A DNA stretch of 64,000 nucleotides from Eubacterium_G segne. Lineage in GTDB: Bacteria > Bacillota > Clostridia > Lachnospirales > Lachnospiraceae. The stretch lies in assembly GCF_014287775.1 (NCBI RefSeq), contig NZ_JACOOZ010000003.1, forward strand, positions 248,001 through 312,000. Reading direction: 5' to 3'. The position numbers and the translations under genes were made by a program. Positions 16,648 to 26,353 of the stretch are shown here, one piece after another; within the stretch, counting starts at the first letter, position 1; each line of letters opens with the position of its first letter. Under the pieces are notes generated by a model. It saw nothing but the letters and a program-made list of their open reading frames with translations. It searched no databases and had not been told where the DNA came from.

Positions 16648-16673
16648 ATACCACTCCTGCTACAACCTTAAAG

Positions 16674-18062
16674 CTAAGCCTGCATTATACCATTTAAAAT
16701 TTCTATACACGCCAGCTTTTCAGCCTTATCGTTACATGTTACTAGTGTATTGTAAATAAAATCCTGAAGTTCACTTATATTATTAAAGAATATTGGAAGT
16801 TCAGATATTGCAGCGGACAAAACCGCTCTGTTTACTGCCTTTTCGTTATCCTTAAATAACTTAGCGTACTCATCACATAACTCCTTTTTCTTAGTTTCAA
16901 TGTAATCTTCATCAGCAACAGAATTATCCGGTTCTTTCTCCATCTCCACAAACATACTGTCAGAATTTAATTTTGGAAGTCTATACACAACCTCATAAAC
17001 CTCGTCAAGCTGTAGCTGAGAAATGGTTTCCGAAAAACTCTCCTTTATCTGGTCTGTTATATCATAAGAAGCAAGCAACGGATAAATCTTTTCCTGCTCC
17101 CCTTCTAACATAACAAACATATCCTCTATTTCTTCTAATGTTTTCGGACTGAATTTGTTCATAAATAAAAGGTTGGTATCCTTTATTATTTCCACGCAGC
17201 CTTTTACTATATTGTCATTTACGCAAAACTCATTGGTATACAGCACTAAAAGCAAATCGTTAAGAATCTCCTGTATCATCATTGCCCCGTCCATCTGTTC
17301 ATCAATATATGCGGCAATTTCTGAAAGAACATCCTTTGCCTCTTCGTACTGCTCATTTGTAATTTCCTTAAAGTGTATGTCCTTTAACTGTTTAAAGGCT
17401 TCTGCCAAATATGGATAGCTTTCCTCCATGGATGCTGTTTTTTCAAGCATTGAGGAACTTTTTATCATATACAGAAAATCATCCACGCTATCTTTTGTAC
17501 TTCCATTGTATATAGACAAACCGTTTGAAAGCATATCATAAAACTTACTTTTAGTTAGTTTTAAAGGAAGCTGACCTACAACATCTTTTATTTTGCTATT
17601 GACCATCATGTTATCTTCATCTTCAAGTATATACTGCATAAGTTTTCTTGTATAATTTTCATCAGAATAGCCATCAGGAAGCTCATCATCCCTAAACCTG
17701 TATTCAACACGGTTAATAGCATGCTCGTATATATTATACATATCCACATAACAGGTAACATCTTTTACTTTTCCAATGATTTCATCTCTGATTTCATTTA
17801 ACGTATCAATGTCTTCCGTCACGTTTTCGTTGTTATCTTTGGTGCATTTTTCTATGATACAGTTTACTTTTTTTAAATAAGAATCATAATCTGCATCCAT
17901 TATTCCGTCGCTTTCCTGTTTCACAACGTAATAAGTATAATAATTCATGGCAAGTCTTATAAAGGCATATTTATTATTTATTTCCATAAATTTACCATAA
18001 TATTCCTTAAGACCGCTTTCTACGTTTCTGTTTTTTAATAAATCTCCAACTATCTTCTTCAT
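16674..18062 (-). CDS. Helical protein of unknown function, 462 aa
   Basis: I do not recognise this family. The sequence is acidic, almost wholly alpha-helical by composition, without signal peptide, membrane segment or nucleotide-binding motif. A tyrosine-rich stretch (MNYYTYYVV) lies near residue 40. It begins MKKIVGDLLKNRN with an ATG 22 bp after lysA and precedes the 109-aa unknown by 26 bp, so it is probably translated from the same long transcript. A scaffold or adaptor role is possible but unsupported. Confidence 0.6.
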   Translation of the reverse strand: MKKIVGDLLKNRNVESGLKEYYGKFMEINNKYAFIRLAMNYYTYYVVKQESDGIMDADYDSYLKKVNCIIEKCTKDNNENVTEDIDTLNEIRDEIIGKVKDVTCYVDMYNIYEHAINRVEYRFRDDELPDGYSDENYTRKLMQYILEDEDNMMVNSKIKDVVGQLPLKLTKSKFYDMLSNGLSIYNGSTKDSVDDFLYMIKSSSMLEKTASMEESYPYLAEAFKQLKDIHFKEITNEQYEEAKDVLSEIAAYIDEQMDGAMMIQEILNDLLLVLYTNEFCVNDNIVKGCVEIIKDTNLLFMNKFSPKTLEEIEDMFVMLEGEQEKIYPLLASYDITDQIKESFSETISQLQLDEVYEVVYRLPKLNSDSMFVEMEKEPDNSVADEDYIETKKKELCDEYAKLFKDNEKAVNRAVLSAAISELPIFFNNISELQDFIYNTLVTCNDKAEKLACIEILNGIMQA

Positions 18063-18084
18063 AAAAGCCTGCTCTTTACTATTT

Positions 18085-19341
18085 TTATTTCATAATATCG
18101 CAGAAATCAAAGGTTGCAAAGTAATCTTTAGGTGTTTCTGCTCTTCTGATCATTTCAACACTGCCGTCTTCCTTTAACAGCAATTCAGCTGAACGTAATC
18201 TGCCGTTGTAATTATACCCCATAGCAAATCCGTGAGCCCCTGTGTCGTGGATGTATATATAATCTCCCATATCAATTTTTGGAAGTTTTCTGTCCACTGC
18301 AAATTTATCGTTATTTTCACAAAGCGAACCTACAACATCATATACATGGTCGCATGGTGCATCTTCTTTTCCTAAAACCGTTACATGGTGATATGCCCCA
18401 TACATTGCCGGTCTCATAAGGTTTGCAGCACATGCATCTACCCCAATATATTCCTTGTAGATATGCTTTTCGTGAATTGCCTTTGTTACCAAAGCACCAT
18501 ATGGTCCCATCATAAAACGTCCCATTTCAGTGTATATTGCCACATCATCCATACCTTCCGGTGTAAGGATTTCTTCATATACTTTTCTGACACCTTCTCC
18601 AATAGCCATAATATCATTTGGCTTCTGATCCGGCTTATATGGTATACCAACGCCACCTGAAAGGTTAATAAACTTAATATTTGCTCCTGTTTCTTTTTTA
18701 AGAGTAACTGCCAACTCAAATATTGTTTTGGCAAGCATTGGATAATATTCATTTGTTACTGTATTACTGGCTAAAAATGCATGAATACCAAAATTCTTTA
18801 CACCCTTTGCCTTTAAAATCTTAAATGCCTCTGTAATCTGGTCTAAGGTCATTCCATATTTTGACTCTCCCGGATTATCCATAATGCCGTTGCATACTTC
18901 AAAAACTCCACCCGGATTGAATCTGCAGCTTACAGTTTCCGGAATACCACATTCCTTTTCCATAAAATCTATCATTGTTATATCATCTAAATTAATAATT
19001 CCCCCAAGGCTGTTGCAGTAAGCAAATTCCCCTTCCGGTGTTTCATTAGATGAAAACATGATTTCGTCATTTCTAAGTCCTAACTTGTCTGCTATCATTA
19101 ATTCTGTATATGATGAGCAGTCAACTCCACAGCCAACTTCTGCTAACTTCTTTATGATAAAAGGATTAGGGGTTGCCTTTACTGCAAAATACTCTCTAAA
19201 GCCCTTATTCCATGAAAAAGCCTCATATACTTTCTTTGCATTGTCGACAAATCCTTTTTCGTCATAAATATGAAATGGTGTAGGATATTTTTTTACAATT
19301 TCCTGTACCTGTTCAAGTGTAATAAATGGTTTTTTAGTCAT
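18085..19341 (-). CDS. lysA: Diaminopimelate decarboxylase
   Basis: 418 aa. It converts meso-diaminopimelate to L-lysine with pyridoxal phosphate. Seen: TPFHIYDEKG at the start, PLP lysine Lys55 in YFAVKATPNP, CGVDCSSYTEL, SSNETPEGEF, the Gly-rich phosphate loop NLSGGVGIPY, EMGRFMMGPYG, GSLCENNDKF with the active-site Cys, and a late GAHGFAMGYNYNG. It is the most divergent biosynthetic gene of the run and could accept a related substrate, but every catalytic motif is present. Start ATG with AGGAGG. No lysine riboswitch precedes it; it sits inside the long operon after malQ. Confidence 0.88.
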   Translation of the reverse strand: MTKKPFITLEQVQEIVKKYPTPFHIYDEKGFVDNAKKVYEAFSWNKGFREYFAVKATPNPFIIKKLAEVGCGVDCSSYTELMIADKLGLRNDEIMFSSNETPEGEFAYCNSLGGIINLDDITMIDFMEKECGIPETVSCRFNPGGVFEVCNGIMDNPGESKYGMTLDQITEAFKILKAKGVKNFGIHAFLASNTVTNEYYPMLAKTIFELAVTLKKETGANIKFINLSGGVGIPYKPDQKPNDIMAIGEGVRKVYEEILTPEGMDDVAIYTEMGRFMMGPYGALVTKAIHEKHIYKEYIGVDACAANLMRPAMYGAYHHVTVLGKEDAPCDHVYDVVGSLCENNDKFAVDRKLPKIDMGDYIYIHDTGAHGFAMGYNYNGRLRSAELLLKEDGSVEMIRRAETPKDYFATFDFCDIMK

Positions 19342-19375
19342 TTTCAGTCCTCCTGGTATCTTTTTTTGTGTTTAT

Positions 19376-20869
19376 TTATCTGCCATAAATATCGCATAAG
19401 TATCTTAATCTTTCGATTTTATCATGGCTAAATTGTCCATTTAACATTCTCCATCTCCAATTTGTCCCCATAGATGACGGCAGATTCATTCTGCCAATAT
19501 GACCTACCTTAAGTACGTCCTGCATCTGGAATATAACAAGATTTGCGACACTTTCATATGCTGTTTTAAAAACTTTGTCAACTAAATCTTCTATACTTCC
19601 GTTTCTGCATTCCATATATTCCCTTATGTAGCCTAATTCCCAGTGCTGCATTCCTGAAAAATACCCAACCAAAGTATCATTGTCATGGGTTCCTCCATAT
19701 GCCACAACATTTGGAATCCAGTTATAAGGAAGATGGTCATTTTTTCTATCTCCGTCAAAGGCAAATTCCAGTACCTTCATTCCCGGATACCCTGACTTTT
19801 CCAGCACTTCCACAACCTCAGGCATTTTAACGCCTAAGTCTTCTGCAATTATGCTTTTACCGTTAATGGATTCATCGATTGCCTTAATTAAATCCATTCC
19901 CGGTCCCTTACACCACTTACCGTTTCTTGCGTCATTATCCTCAGCAGGAATGGCATAATACTTAACCGTTCCTATAAAATGGTCAATACGGATAACATCA
20001 TAAAGATTTGCTGAATGTTCCATTCTCTTTCGCCACCAGCTAAAGTCATCTTTTTTGATTTTATCCCAGTCATAAAGAGGATTTCCCCATCTTTGACCTG
20101 TCTCAGAAAAAGCATCAGGTGGAACCCCTGCCACTTTCTTTGGTTCTAAATCTTCGTCTAACTGGAATACTTCCGGATTCTGCCACACATCAGCAGAATC
20201 CATTGCCACATAAATAGGGATATCTCCAATAATTTCAATTCCCTTTTCGTTGGCATATTCTTTTAACTTATTCCACTGCTTATAAAACATAAACTGAATA
20301 AATCTGTAGTAATCTATTTCTTCAGCTAATTCCTCTTTATATAGCTGTAAAGCCTTTTCTTTTCTGAATTTAATATCATCATCCCAGCTTTGCCATGCCA
20401 TGTAATTGAATTTCTTTTTACATGCACAATATAGACAATATCCATCAAGCCAGAACTCATTTTCTTCTAAGAAGTCCTGATATTCCTCTGTTCCCAAATG
20501 CTTGCTGTTATGATATGCCTCTTTTAAAACAGTAAATCTTGAATTATACATCATTCCATAATCTACATACTGTTCTTCCATATTCCATCTGAAACTTTCA
20601 ACGTATTCTCTTGTTAAAAGTTCCTCTTCAATAAGCATATCAAGATCGATAAAATAAGGATTTCCGGCAAATGCCGAAAACGATGCATAAGGACTGTCCC
20701 CATAGCTTGTAGGACCAAGAGGCAATACCTGCCAGTATTTCTGTCTTGCCATTACAAGATTATCCACAAATTCGTATGCACTTTTTCCAAAGGTTCCTAT
20801 ACCGTACGGTGACGGTAAACTGCTAACCGGCATTAAAATTCCGGCGCTTCTACTAAAATTTTCCTGCAT
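19376..20869 (-). CDS. malQ: 4-alpha-glucanotransferase (amylomaltase, GH77)
   Basis: 497 aa, the normal bacterial length. It transfers maltooligosaccharide segments between alpha-glucans in the cytosol. Seen: SAGILMPVSSLPSPYGIGTFG, PTSYGDSPYASFSAFAGNPY, GDIPIYVAMDSADVW, VAGVPPDAFSETGQRWGNP, nucleophile Asp in IRIDHFIG, the acid in IAEDLG and GTHDNDT. It works with glycogen or starch breakdown; glycogen synthase (glgA) is elsewhere in this window. It is 14 bp downstream of the rhomboid-like gene and 34 bp before lysA. Confidence 0.96.
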   Translation of the reverse strand: MQENFSRSAGILMPVSSLPSPYGIGTFGKSAYEFVDNLVMARQKYWQVLPLGPTSYGDSPYASFSAFAGNPYFIDLDMLIEEELLTREYVESFRWNMEEQYVDYGMMYNSRFTVLKEAYHNSKHLGTEEYQDFLEENEFWLDGYCLYCACKKKFNYMAWQSWDDDIKFRKEKALQLYKEELAEEIDYYRFIQFMFYKQWNKLKEYANEKGIEIIGDIPIYVAMDSADVWQNPEVFQLDEDLEPKKVAGVPPDAFSETGQRWGNPLYDWDKIKKDDFSWWRKRMEHSANLYDVIRIDHFIGTVKYYAIPAEDNDARNGKWCKGPGMDLIKAIDESINGKSIIAEDLGVKMPEVVEVLEKSGYPGMKVLEFAFDGDRKNDHLPYNWIPNVVAYGGTHDNDTLVGYFSGMQHWELGYIREYMECRNGSIEDLVDKVFKTAYESVANLVIFQMQDVLKVGHIGRMNLPSSMGTNWRWRMLNGQFSHDKIERLRYLCDIYGR

Positions 20870-20883
20870 TTTATTCCTTCCCT

Positions 20884-21813
20884 TTATTTATGTTCGTGAG
20901 TAAAAAGATGATCCTGACAATATTCCTTATTTCCACTGCACTTTGAACAATATCTAAAAGTAAGATTAGGGTCATCTAACTCTGTTCTTCCACATATATA
21001 GCACTTATGAAGTGCTCCATTTTCATGCTTTACAGGTCTTGCCTGACGTACCGACTGCCTGTATTCATGTCTTCTTTTTACCTGTTTAGGATTAAACCTG
21101 CTTTTATTTCGTGTTCTTAACCAGTAAATCAAGAAGTTAAGAAGTGATACAACAATTAGTACCGTAATAACTATTGCCACAACTGTTGTATTATTCTTAA
21201 ATGCATCAAAAATATCAACTAAAAGAAAGGCTCCATATAAATACCCCATCCATTTAATCTTTATTGGGATAATAAAATACAATAGCAACTGCTCCTCCGG
21301 ATATGTTGCCGCAAATGCCAGAAAAATTGACATATTAACATAATAAGTGCTTACGCAGCTTCCAAACACTGCTCCAAAATAGTAGGTATAATCTGATATT
21401 CCATAAGCTGTCATTTCACTAAACGCAGATGTTGGAAGTATGCCAAAATATACCACTCCCATTAAAATTCCATATAATACCAAAGCACCTAATATGGTAA
21501 ATATAAATCCCGAAAAAATAAATACATTGTATCTGTAAGTTCCCCATGCTCTTTCTAACCCCTGACCTAACTGGTAATACAGTAAAAGCATGATAATTGT
21601 AAATATGGAAAGCTGTTCCGGTGGCATTAAAATCCATGTGAATATTCTCCACACCTGTCCCCTGAATATCCAGTAGGGATTAAATGCCAGAAATGCCGAT
21701 ATTTCCGGGCTTATTATCTGTAACATATACCCGATGATATAGGCCACAATCAAATATACTGACAAATTTTTTATTGCATATTTTCCATATTTTCTCTCAA
21801 AATTTGATGCCAT
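20884..21813 (-). CDS. Rhomboid-like membrane protein with a C-terminal Cys/His zinc-finger-like tail
   Basis: 309 aa. Five to six membrane helices lie within about 15-240. The L1-type segment RGQVWRIFTWILMP and the following helices resemble rhomboid-fold proteins. The catalytic GxSG serine and partner histidine of active rhomboid proteases are not visible (the nearest is VFGSCVS), so it is probably a pseudoprotease. The C-terminal 60 residues are basic, then carry CYICGRTELDD, CSKCSG, C and DHLFTHEHK, a pattern that could bind zinc. It is the first gene of an eleven-gene run with a clear promoter (21863-21891). Confidence 0.7.
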   Translation of the reverse strand: MASNFERKYGKYAIKNLSVYLIVAYIIGYMLQIISPEISAFLAFNPYWIFRGQVWRIFTWILMPPEQLSIFTIIMLLLYYQLGQGLERAWGTYRYNVFIFSGFIFTILGALVLYGILMGVVYFGILPTSAFSEMTAYGISDYTYYFGAVFGSCVSTYYVNMSIFLAFAATYPEEQLLLYFIIPIKIKWMGYLYGAFLLVDIFDAFKNNTTVVAIVITVLIVVSLLNFLIYWLRTRNKSRFNPKQVKRRHEYRQSVRQARPVKHENGALHKCYICGRTELDDPNLTFRYCSKCSGNKEYCQDHLFTHEHK

Positions 21814-21862
21814 ATAAAATGCTCCTGTCTAATATGTTAATCTTTTCTATAATCCAAATTAC

Positions 21863-21891
21863 AGTATAAATTCTACACCTGTGTTTGTCAA
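21863..21891 (-). promoter_or_regulatory. Promoter of the rhomboid-malQ-lysA-gerW-met run
   Basis: On the minus strand TTGACA (21886-21891), 17 bp, TATACT (21863-21868). It is the only clear promoter found ahead of the eleven genes down to metH. The sequence TTTGTCAAA (21884-21892), which overlaps the -35, also matches a 0A box, but such matches arise easily from a consensus -35. Confidence 0.6.
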
Positions 21892-21974
21892 ACTACTTTA
21901 TACTTTGTATTAATATATTTTATACATTTCACCAAAAATTCATTATTTATACTCACCCACATAATATAGTTTAG

Positions 21975-22003
21975 TTGTTTTTTTCATGTATTTATATTAT
22001 AAT
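21975..22003 (+). promoter_or_regulatory. Promoter of the dehydratase activase-like gene
   Basis: TTGTTT (21975-21980), 17 bp, TATAAT (21998-22003), about 90 bp before the start codon. It faces away from the rhomboid promoter. Confidence 0.6.
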
Positions 22004-22090
22004 AGGAAGTCGTTTTGAGAATTATTTTCAATATTTTAGACTATTTATGTCTTATTTAGGCATTTTTATATGAATTAATTGGAGGATTAA

Positions 22091-25000
22091 ATGGATAATA
22101 ATTATTACACTCTGGGTATTGATATTGGCTCTACTACAGTTAAAATTGCCATATTAGACCAGAATAAAAATATGGTGTTTTCAGATTATGAAAGACATTA
22201 TGCTAATATTCAGGAAACCCTTGCTTCACTGTTAAAGAAAGCACAGTCACAATTAGGAAATGTGGAACTTGCCCCTATGATTACAGGCTCCGGTGGTCTT
22301 GCTTTGTCTAACCATCTTAAGGTTCCATTTGTTCAGGAGGTTGTGGCAGTTGCTTCTGCCCTTGAGGATTATGCACCTCAAACTGATGTTGCCATTGAGT
22401 TAGGTGGCGAGGATGCCAAAATTATATATTTCACTAATGGTATTGAGCAGCGAATGAATGGTATCTGTGCCGGTGGTACAGGTTCTTTTATTGACCAGAT
22501 GGCTTCTCTTTTACAAACTGATGCCTCAGGTTTAAATGAATACGCAAAAAATTATCAGGCTATATATCCTATTGCTGCAAGATGTGGTGTTTTTGCCAAA
22601 ACAGATATTCAGCCTCTTATTAACGAAGGTGCCACAAAGGAAGACCTGGCAGCTTCTATTTTTCAGGCCGTTGTTAATCAGACTATTTCCGGTCTTGCAT
22701 GCGGAAAACCAATTAGAGGAACCGTTGCATTTTTAGGTGGTCCATTACATTTCCTGCCGGAGCTTAGAAATGCATTTATCAGAACTCTGAAACTTGATGA
22801 TGAACATATTGTGGCACCACAGCATTCGCATCTTTTTGCTGCTACAGGTGCTGCCCTTAATCACAATCCAAATGTAAGAATTAATATTTCTGATTTGTAT
22901 GAGCAGCTTTCAAAGGGTGTCCGGATGTCTATGGAGATCAAGCGTTTAGACCCTCTTTTTAACAACGAAAATGAATACAATAAATTTATAGAAAGACATA
23001 ATAAAGCTACTGTAAAGAAAGGTAACCTTGCTACATATACAGGCAATTGTTACTTAGGAATCGATTCAGGTTCTACTACAACCAAAGCTGCCTTAGTCGG
23101 TGAAGATGGTACTTTACTGTACTCATATTACAGTGGCAACAATGGAAATCCTTTGGCAACCATTATTGAGGCAGTAAAAGATATTTATAAAAGTCTTCCT
23201 GCCGATGCTAAGATTGTCCGCTCATGTTCTACAGGTTATGGTGAGGCTTTAATTAAGGCTGCACTGCTTTTAGATGAAGGTGAGGTTGAAACTGTTGCCC
23301 ATTATTATGCTGCGGCATTTTTTGAGCCACAGGTTGACTGCATTTTAGATATTGGCGGTCAGGATATGAAATGTATCAAAATAAAGAATAATTCTGTTGA
23401 CAGCGTTCAGTTAAATGAAGCCTGCTCATCAGGCTGCGGTTCTTTCATTGAAACCTTTGCCAAGTCATTAAATTACAGTGTACAGGATTTTGCAAAGGAA
23501 GCCTTGTTTGCTTCTAATCCTACTGATTTGGGAACGAGATGTACCGTATTTATGAATTCAAATGTTAAGCAGGCCCAAAAGGAAGGTGCCAGTGTTGCCG
23601 ATATTTCAGCAGGGCTTGCTTATTCCGTAATAAAAAATGCCTTGTATAAGGTTATTAAAATTACTGATGCTAAAGACCTGGGACGTAAAATCGTAGTTCA
23701 GGGTGGTACTTTCTACAATAATGCCGTCCTTAGAGCTTTTGAGAAGGTTGCTGACTGTAAGGCTATCAGACCTGATATTGCAGGTATTATGGGTGCTTTC
23801 GGTGCTGCCCTTATTGCAAGAGAACGTTACAAAGGTGAAGAAACAACCATGCTCAATTTGTCACAGCTTGAAGCTTTTTCTTATGAAACTTCCATGACGA
23901 GATGTAAAGGTTGTACCAATTCATGTCTTTTAACAATTAATAAGTTTTCCGACGGTCGTCGTTTCATAAGTGGTAACAGATGTGAAAAGGGTATCGGCGG
24001 TCAGAAAAACAAGGAAAACATTCCTAACCTTTTTGAATATAAGATGCACAGAATATTTGATTACGAACCTCTTGATGCTGACAAGGCTCCACGGGGTGTA
24101 GTTGGTATTCCACGTGTTTTAAATATGTATGAGAATTTTCCATTTTGGGCAACATTCTTCAAAAATTTAGGATTTAGTGTTATGCTTTCACCTGTTTCAT
24201 CCCATAAGATTTATGAAATGGGAATTGAATCCATTCCTAGTGAATCAGAGTGTTATCCGGCGAAACTTGCTCATGGTCATATTGCATGGTTGCTTCAAAA
24301 CGGAGCTAAATTTATTTTCTATCCTTGTATTCCGTACGAGAGAAATGAAACTCCTGATGCCAACAATCATTACAATTGTCCAATTGTTACATCCTATGCA
24401 GAAAATATAAAAAATAATGTTGAGGAATTAAATGACCCTGACATTAATTTTATGAATCCTTTTATGGCACTGACTAATGAGGATACCATCACTTCACGAT
24501 TAGTTGAGGAATTTACCAAGGCATTTGGCATTAGTGAGGCAGATATTAAGAATGCTGCTCATCTGGCATGGGAAGAATTACTTGCTTCTAGATCTGATAT
24601 GGCTAAAAAGGGTGAAGAAACATTAAAGTATATGGAAGAAACAGGCAAACGTGGCATTGTTCTTGCCGGTCGTCCATATCACATCGACCCGGAAATCAAC
24701 CATGGTATTCCTGAAATGATTAATTCCTATGGCCTTGCAGTTTTAACTGAGGATTCCATTTCACATTTAGCTGATGTGGAAAGACCTTTAATCGTATCTG
24801 ACCAGTGGATGTATCATTCAAGACTTTACAAAGCTGCCAACTATGTTAAGACCCGTGATGATTTGGATTTAGTTCAGCTTAACAGTTTCGGATGTGGTCT
24901 TGATGCTGTAACTACTGACTGTGTCAGTGACATATTGACTAAGTCAGGAAAAATATATACTGTTTTAAAAATTGACGAAGTAAACAATCTAGGTGCTGCA

Positions 25001-26353
25001 AGAATCAGAATCCGTTCTCTTCTTGCTGCTATAAGAGTTCGCAATGAAAATCATTTTGAGAGAACAATTCAGCCTTCATCAATTAACAAGGTTGAATTTA
25101 CAAAGCAGATGTATGATGACAAATATACTATTCTTTGTCCTCAGATGAGTCCTATTCACTTCAAAATGCTTGAATCCGCCCTTAATTCATGTGGATACAA
25201 TTTTGAAGTAATGCCAAGTAACAAGTCCTGTATTGATGTAGGACTTAAATATGTTAATAATGATGCCTGCTATCCTTCACTTATTGTTGTTGGACAGATT
25301 ATGGAAGCGTTGCTTTCAGGTAAATATGATTTGAATAAGACAGCGGTTATTATCACCCAGACCGGTGGTGGCTGTCGTGCTACAAACTATATTGGTTTCA
25401 TTAGGCGTGCATTGGAAAAAGCCGGCATGGGGCATATTCCTGTTTTGTCCTTAAGCTTTACGGGAATTGAAACTAACAGTGGCTTTAAGATTACTCCTCT
25501 CTTTGCCGTAAAAGCAGTTGAAGCTGCCATGTATGGTGATTTGTTTATGAGAGTTGTATATCGCACCCGTCCATATGAAGTAAACGCAGGTGAAACTGAC
25601 GCCCTTCATAAAAAATGGGAATATAAATTATGTAAAGAATTATCCGATAAACATTTTGGCATTCTTCGTTTCCGCAAGAATATGAAGAAAATTGTTGAGG
25701 AATTTGATGCCATACCTGTCATGGATATCAAAAAGCCAAGAGTTGGTATTGTAGGTGAAATTTTAGTTAAGTTCTCTCCTACTGCCAACAATGATTTGGT
25801 TAACTTACTTGAAGCTGAAGGTGCTGAGGCTGTTATGCCTGACCTTGTGGATTTCTTCCTTTACGGATTTAGAAATGCTACATTTAAGTATGAAAAGTTA
25901 GGCTTTAGCAAAAAATCTGTTTACATTAATAATTTAGGTATTAAAGCTCTTGAATGGATGAGAGGCTCTGCCAAGAAGGCGCTTATTAAGAGTAAGCATT
26001 TCACTCCTACTTCTGATATTTGGGAAATGAGTGAAATGGCAGAAAAGGTTGTTTCCATTGGTAACCAAACCGGTGAAGGTTGGTTCCTGACAGGTGAAAT
26101 GCTTCACCTTATTCATGATGGTGTACCTAATATTATTTGTACCCAGCCATTTGCCTGCCTGCCAAACCATATTGTAGGTAAAGGTGTTATTAAAAAGCTT
26201 CGAGCCATGAATCCTGATGCTAATATTGTAGCTGTGGATTATGACCCTGGTGCCAGCGAAGTAAACCAGCTTAACCGAATCAAGTTAATGCTTGCTACAG
26301 CTAACAAGCGCTTAAAAAACCAGGAAGAAATGGAAAAAGGCAAAGTTAAGTAA
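22091..26353 (+). CDS. Acyl-CoA dehydratase activase-related protein, double ATPase fused to dehydratase-like region
   Basis: 1420 aa, ATG with GGAGG. Two BadF/BcrA-type ATPase domains lie in tandem: about 1-290 (GIDIGSTTVKIA) and 320-600 (GIDSGSTTTKAA). Each has the cysteine segments that bridge a [4Fe-4S] cluster in HgdC-type activators: ICAGGTGSF and ARCGVFA in the first, ACSSGCGSF and TRCTVFM in the second. About 640-1420 holds a Cys-rich start (CKGCTNSCLL) and a DUF2229/HgdB-like region with further conserved cysteines. Classical activators use ATP to drive one electron into 2-hydroxyacyl-CoA dehydratases; the substrate of these giant fusions is unknown to me. No dehydratase subunits or CoA enzymes are nearby, so it stands alone. 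It is the only long plus-strand gene in the left half. Confidence 0.88.
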   Translation: MDNNYYTLGIDIGSTTVKIAILDQNKNMVFSDYERHYANIQETLASLLKKAQSQLGNVELAPMITGSGGLALSNHLKVPFVQEVVAVASALEDYAPQTDVAIELGGEDAKIIYFTNGIEQRMNGICAGGTGSFIDQMASLLQTDASGLNEYAKNYQAIYPIAARCGVFAKTDIQPLINEGATKEDLAASIFQAVVNQTISGLACGKPIRGTVAFLGGPLHFLPELRNAFIRTLKLDDEHIVAPQHSHLFAATGAALNHNPNVRINISDLYEQLSKGVRMSMEIKRLDPLFNNENEYNKFIERHNKATVKKGNLATYTGNCYLGIDSGSTTTKAALVGEDGTLLYSYYSGNNGNPLATIIEAVKDIYKSLPADAKIVRSCSTGYGEALIKAALLLDEGEVETVAHYYAAAFFEPQVDCILDIGGQDMKCIKIKNNSVDSVQLNEACSSGCGSFIETFAKSLNYSVQDFAKEALFASNPTDLGTRCTVFMNSNVKQAQKEGASVADISAGLAYSVIKNALYKVIKITDAKDLGRKIVVQGGTFYNNAVLRAFEKVADCKAIRPDIAGIMGAFGAALIARERYKGEETTMLNLSQLEAFSYETSMTRCKGCTNSCLLTINKFSDGRRFISGNRCEKGIGGQKNKENIPNLFEYKMHRIFDYEPLDADKAPRGVVGIPRVLNMYENFPFWATFFKNLGFSVMLSPVSSHKIYEMGIESIPSESECYPAKLAHGHIAWLLQNGAKFIFYPCIPYERNETPDANNHYNCPIVTSYAENIKNNVEELNDPDINFMNPFMALTNEDTITSRLVEEFTKAFGISEADIKNAAHLAWEELLASRSDMAKKGEETLKYMEETGKRGIVLAGRPYHIDPEINHGIPEMINSYGLAVLTEDSISHLADVERPLIVSDQWMYHSRLYKAANYVKTRDDLDLVQLNSFGCGLDAVTTDCVSDILTKSGKIYTVLKIDEVNNLGAARIRIRSLLAAIRVRNENHFERTIQPSSINKVEFTKQMYDDKYTILCPQMSPIHFKMLESALNSCGYNFEVMPSNKSCIDVGLKYVNNDACYPSLIVVGQIMEALLSGKYDLNKTAVIITQTGGGCRATNYIGFIRRALEKAGMGHIPVLSLSFTGIETNSGFKITPLFAVKAVEAAMYGDLFMRVVYRTRPYEVNAGETDALHKKWEYKLCKELSDKHFGILRFRKNMKKIVEEFDAIPVMDIKKPRVGIVGEILVKFSPTANNDLVNLLEAEGAEAVMPDLVDFFLYGFRNATFKYEKLGFSKKSVYINNLGIKALEWMRGSAKKALIKSKHFTPTSDIWEMSEMAEKVVSIGNQTGEGWFLTGEMLHLIHDGVPNIICTQPFACLPNHIVGKGVIKKLRAMNPDANIVAVDYDPGASEVNQLNRIKLMLATANKRLKNQEEMEKGKVK

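Noticed and set aside
21884..21892. 0A box at the promoter of the eleven-gene run
   Set aside because: TTTGTCAAA here is largely the complement of the consensus -35 TTGACA plus flanking A/T, so chance is likely.
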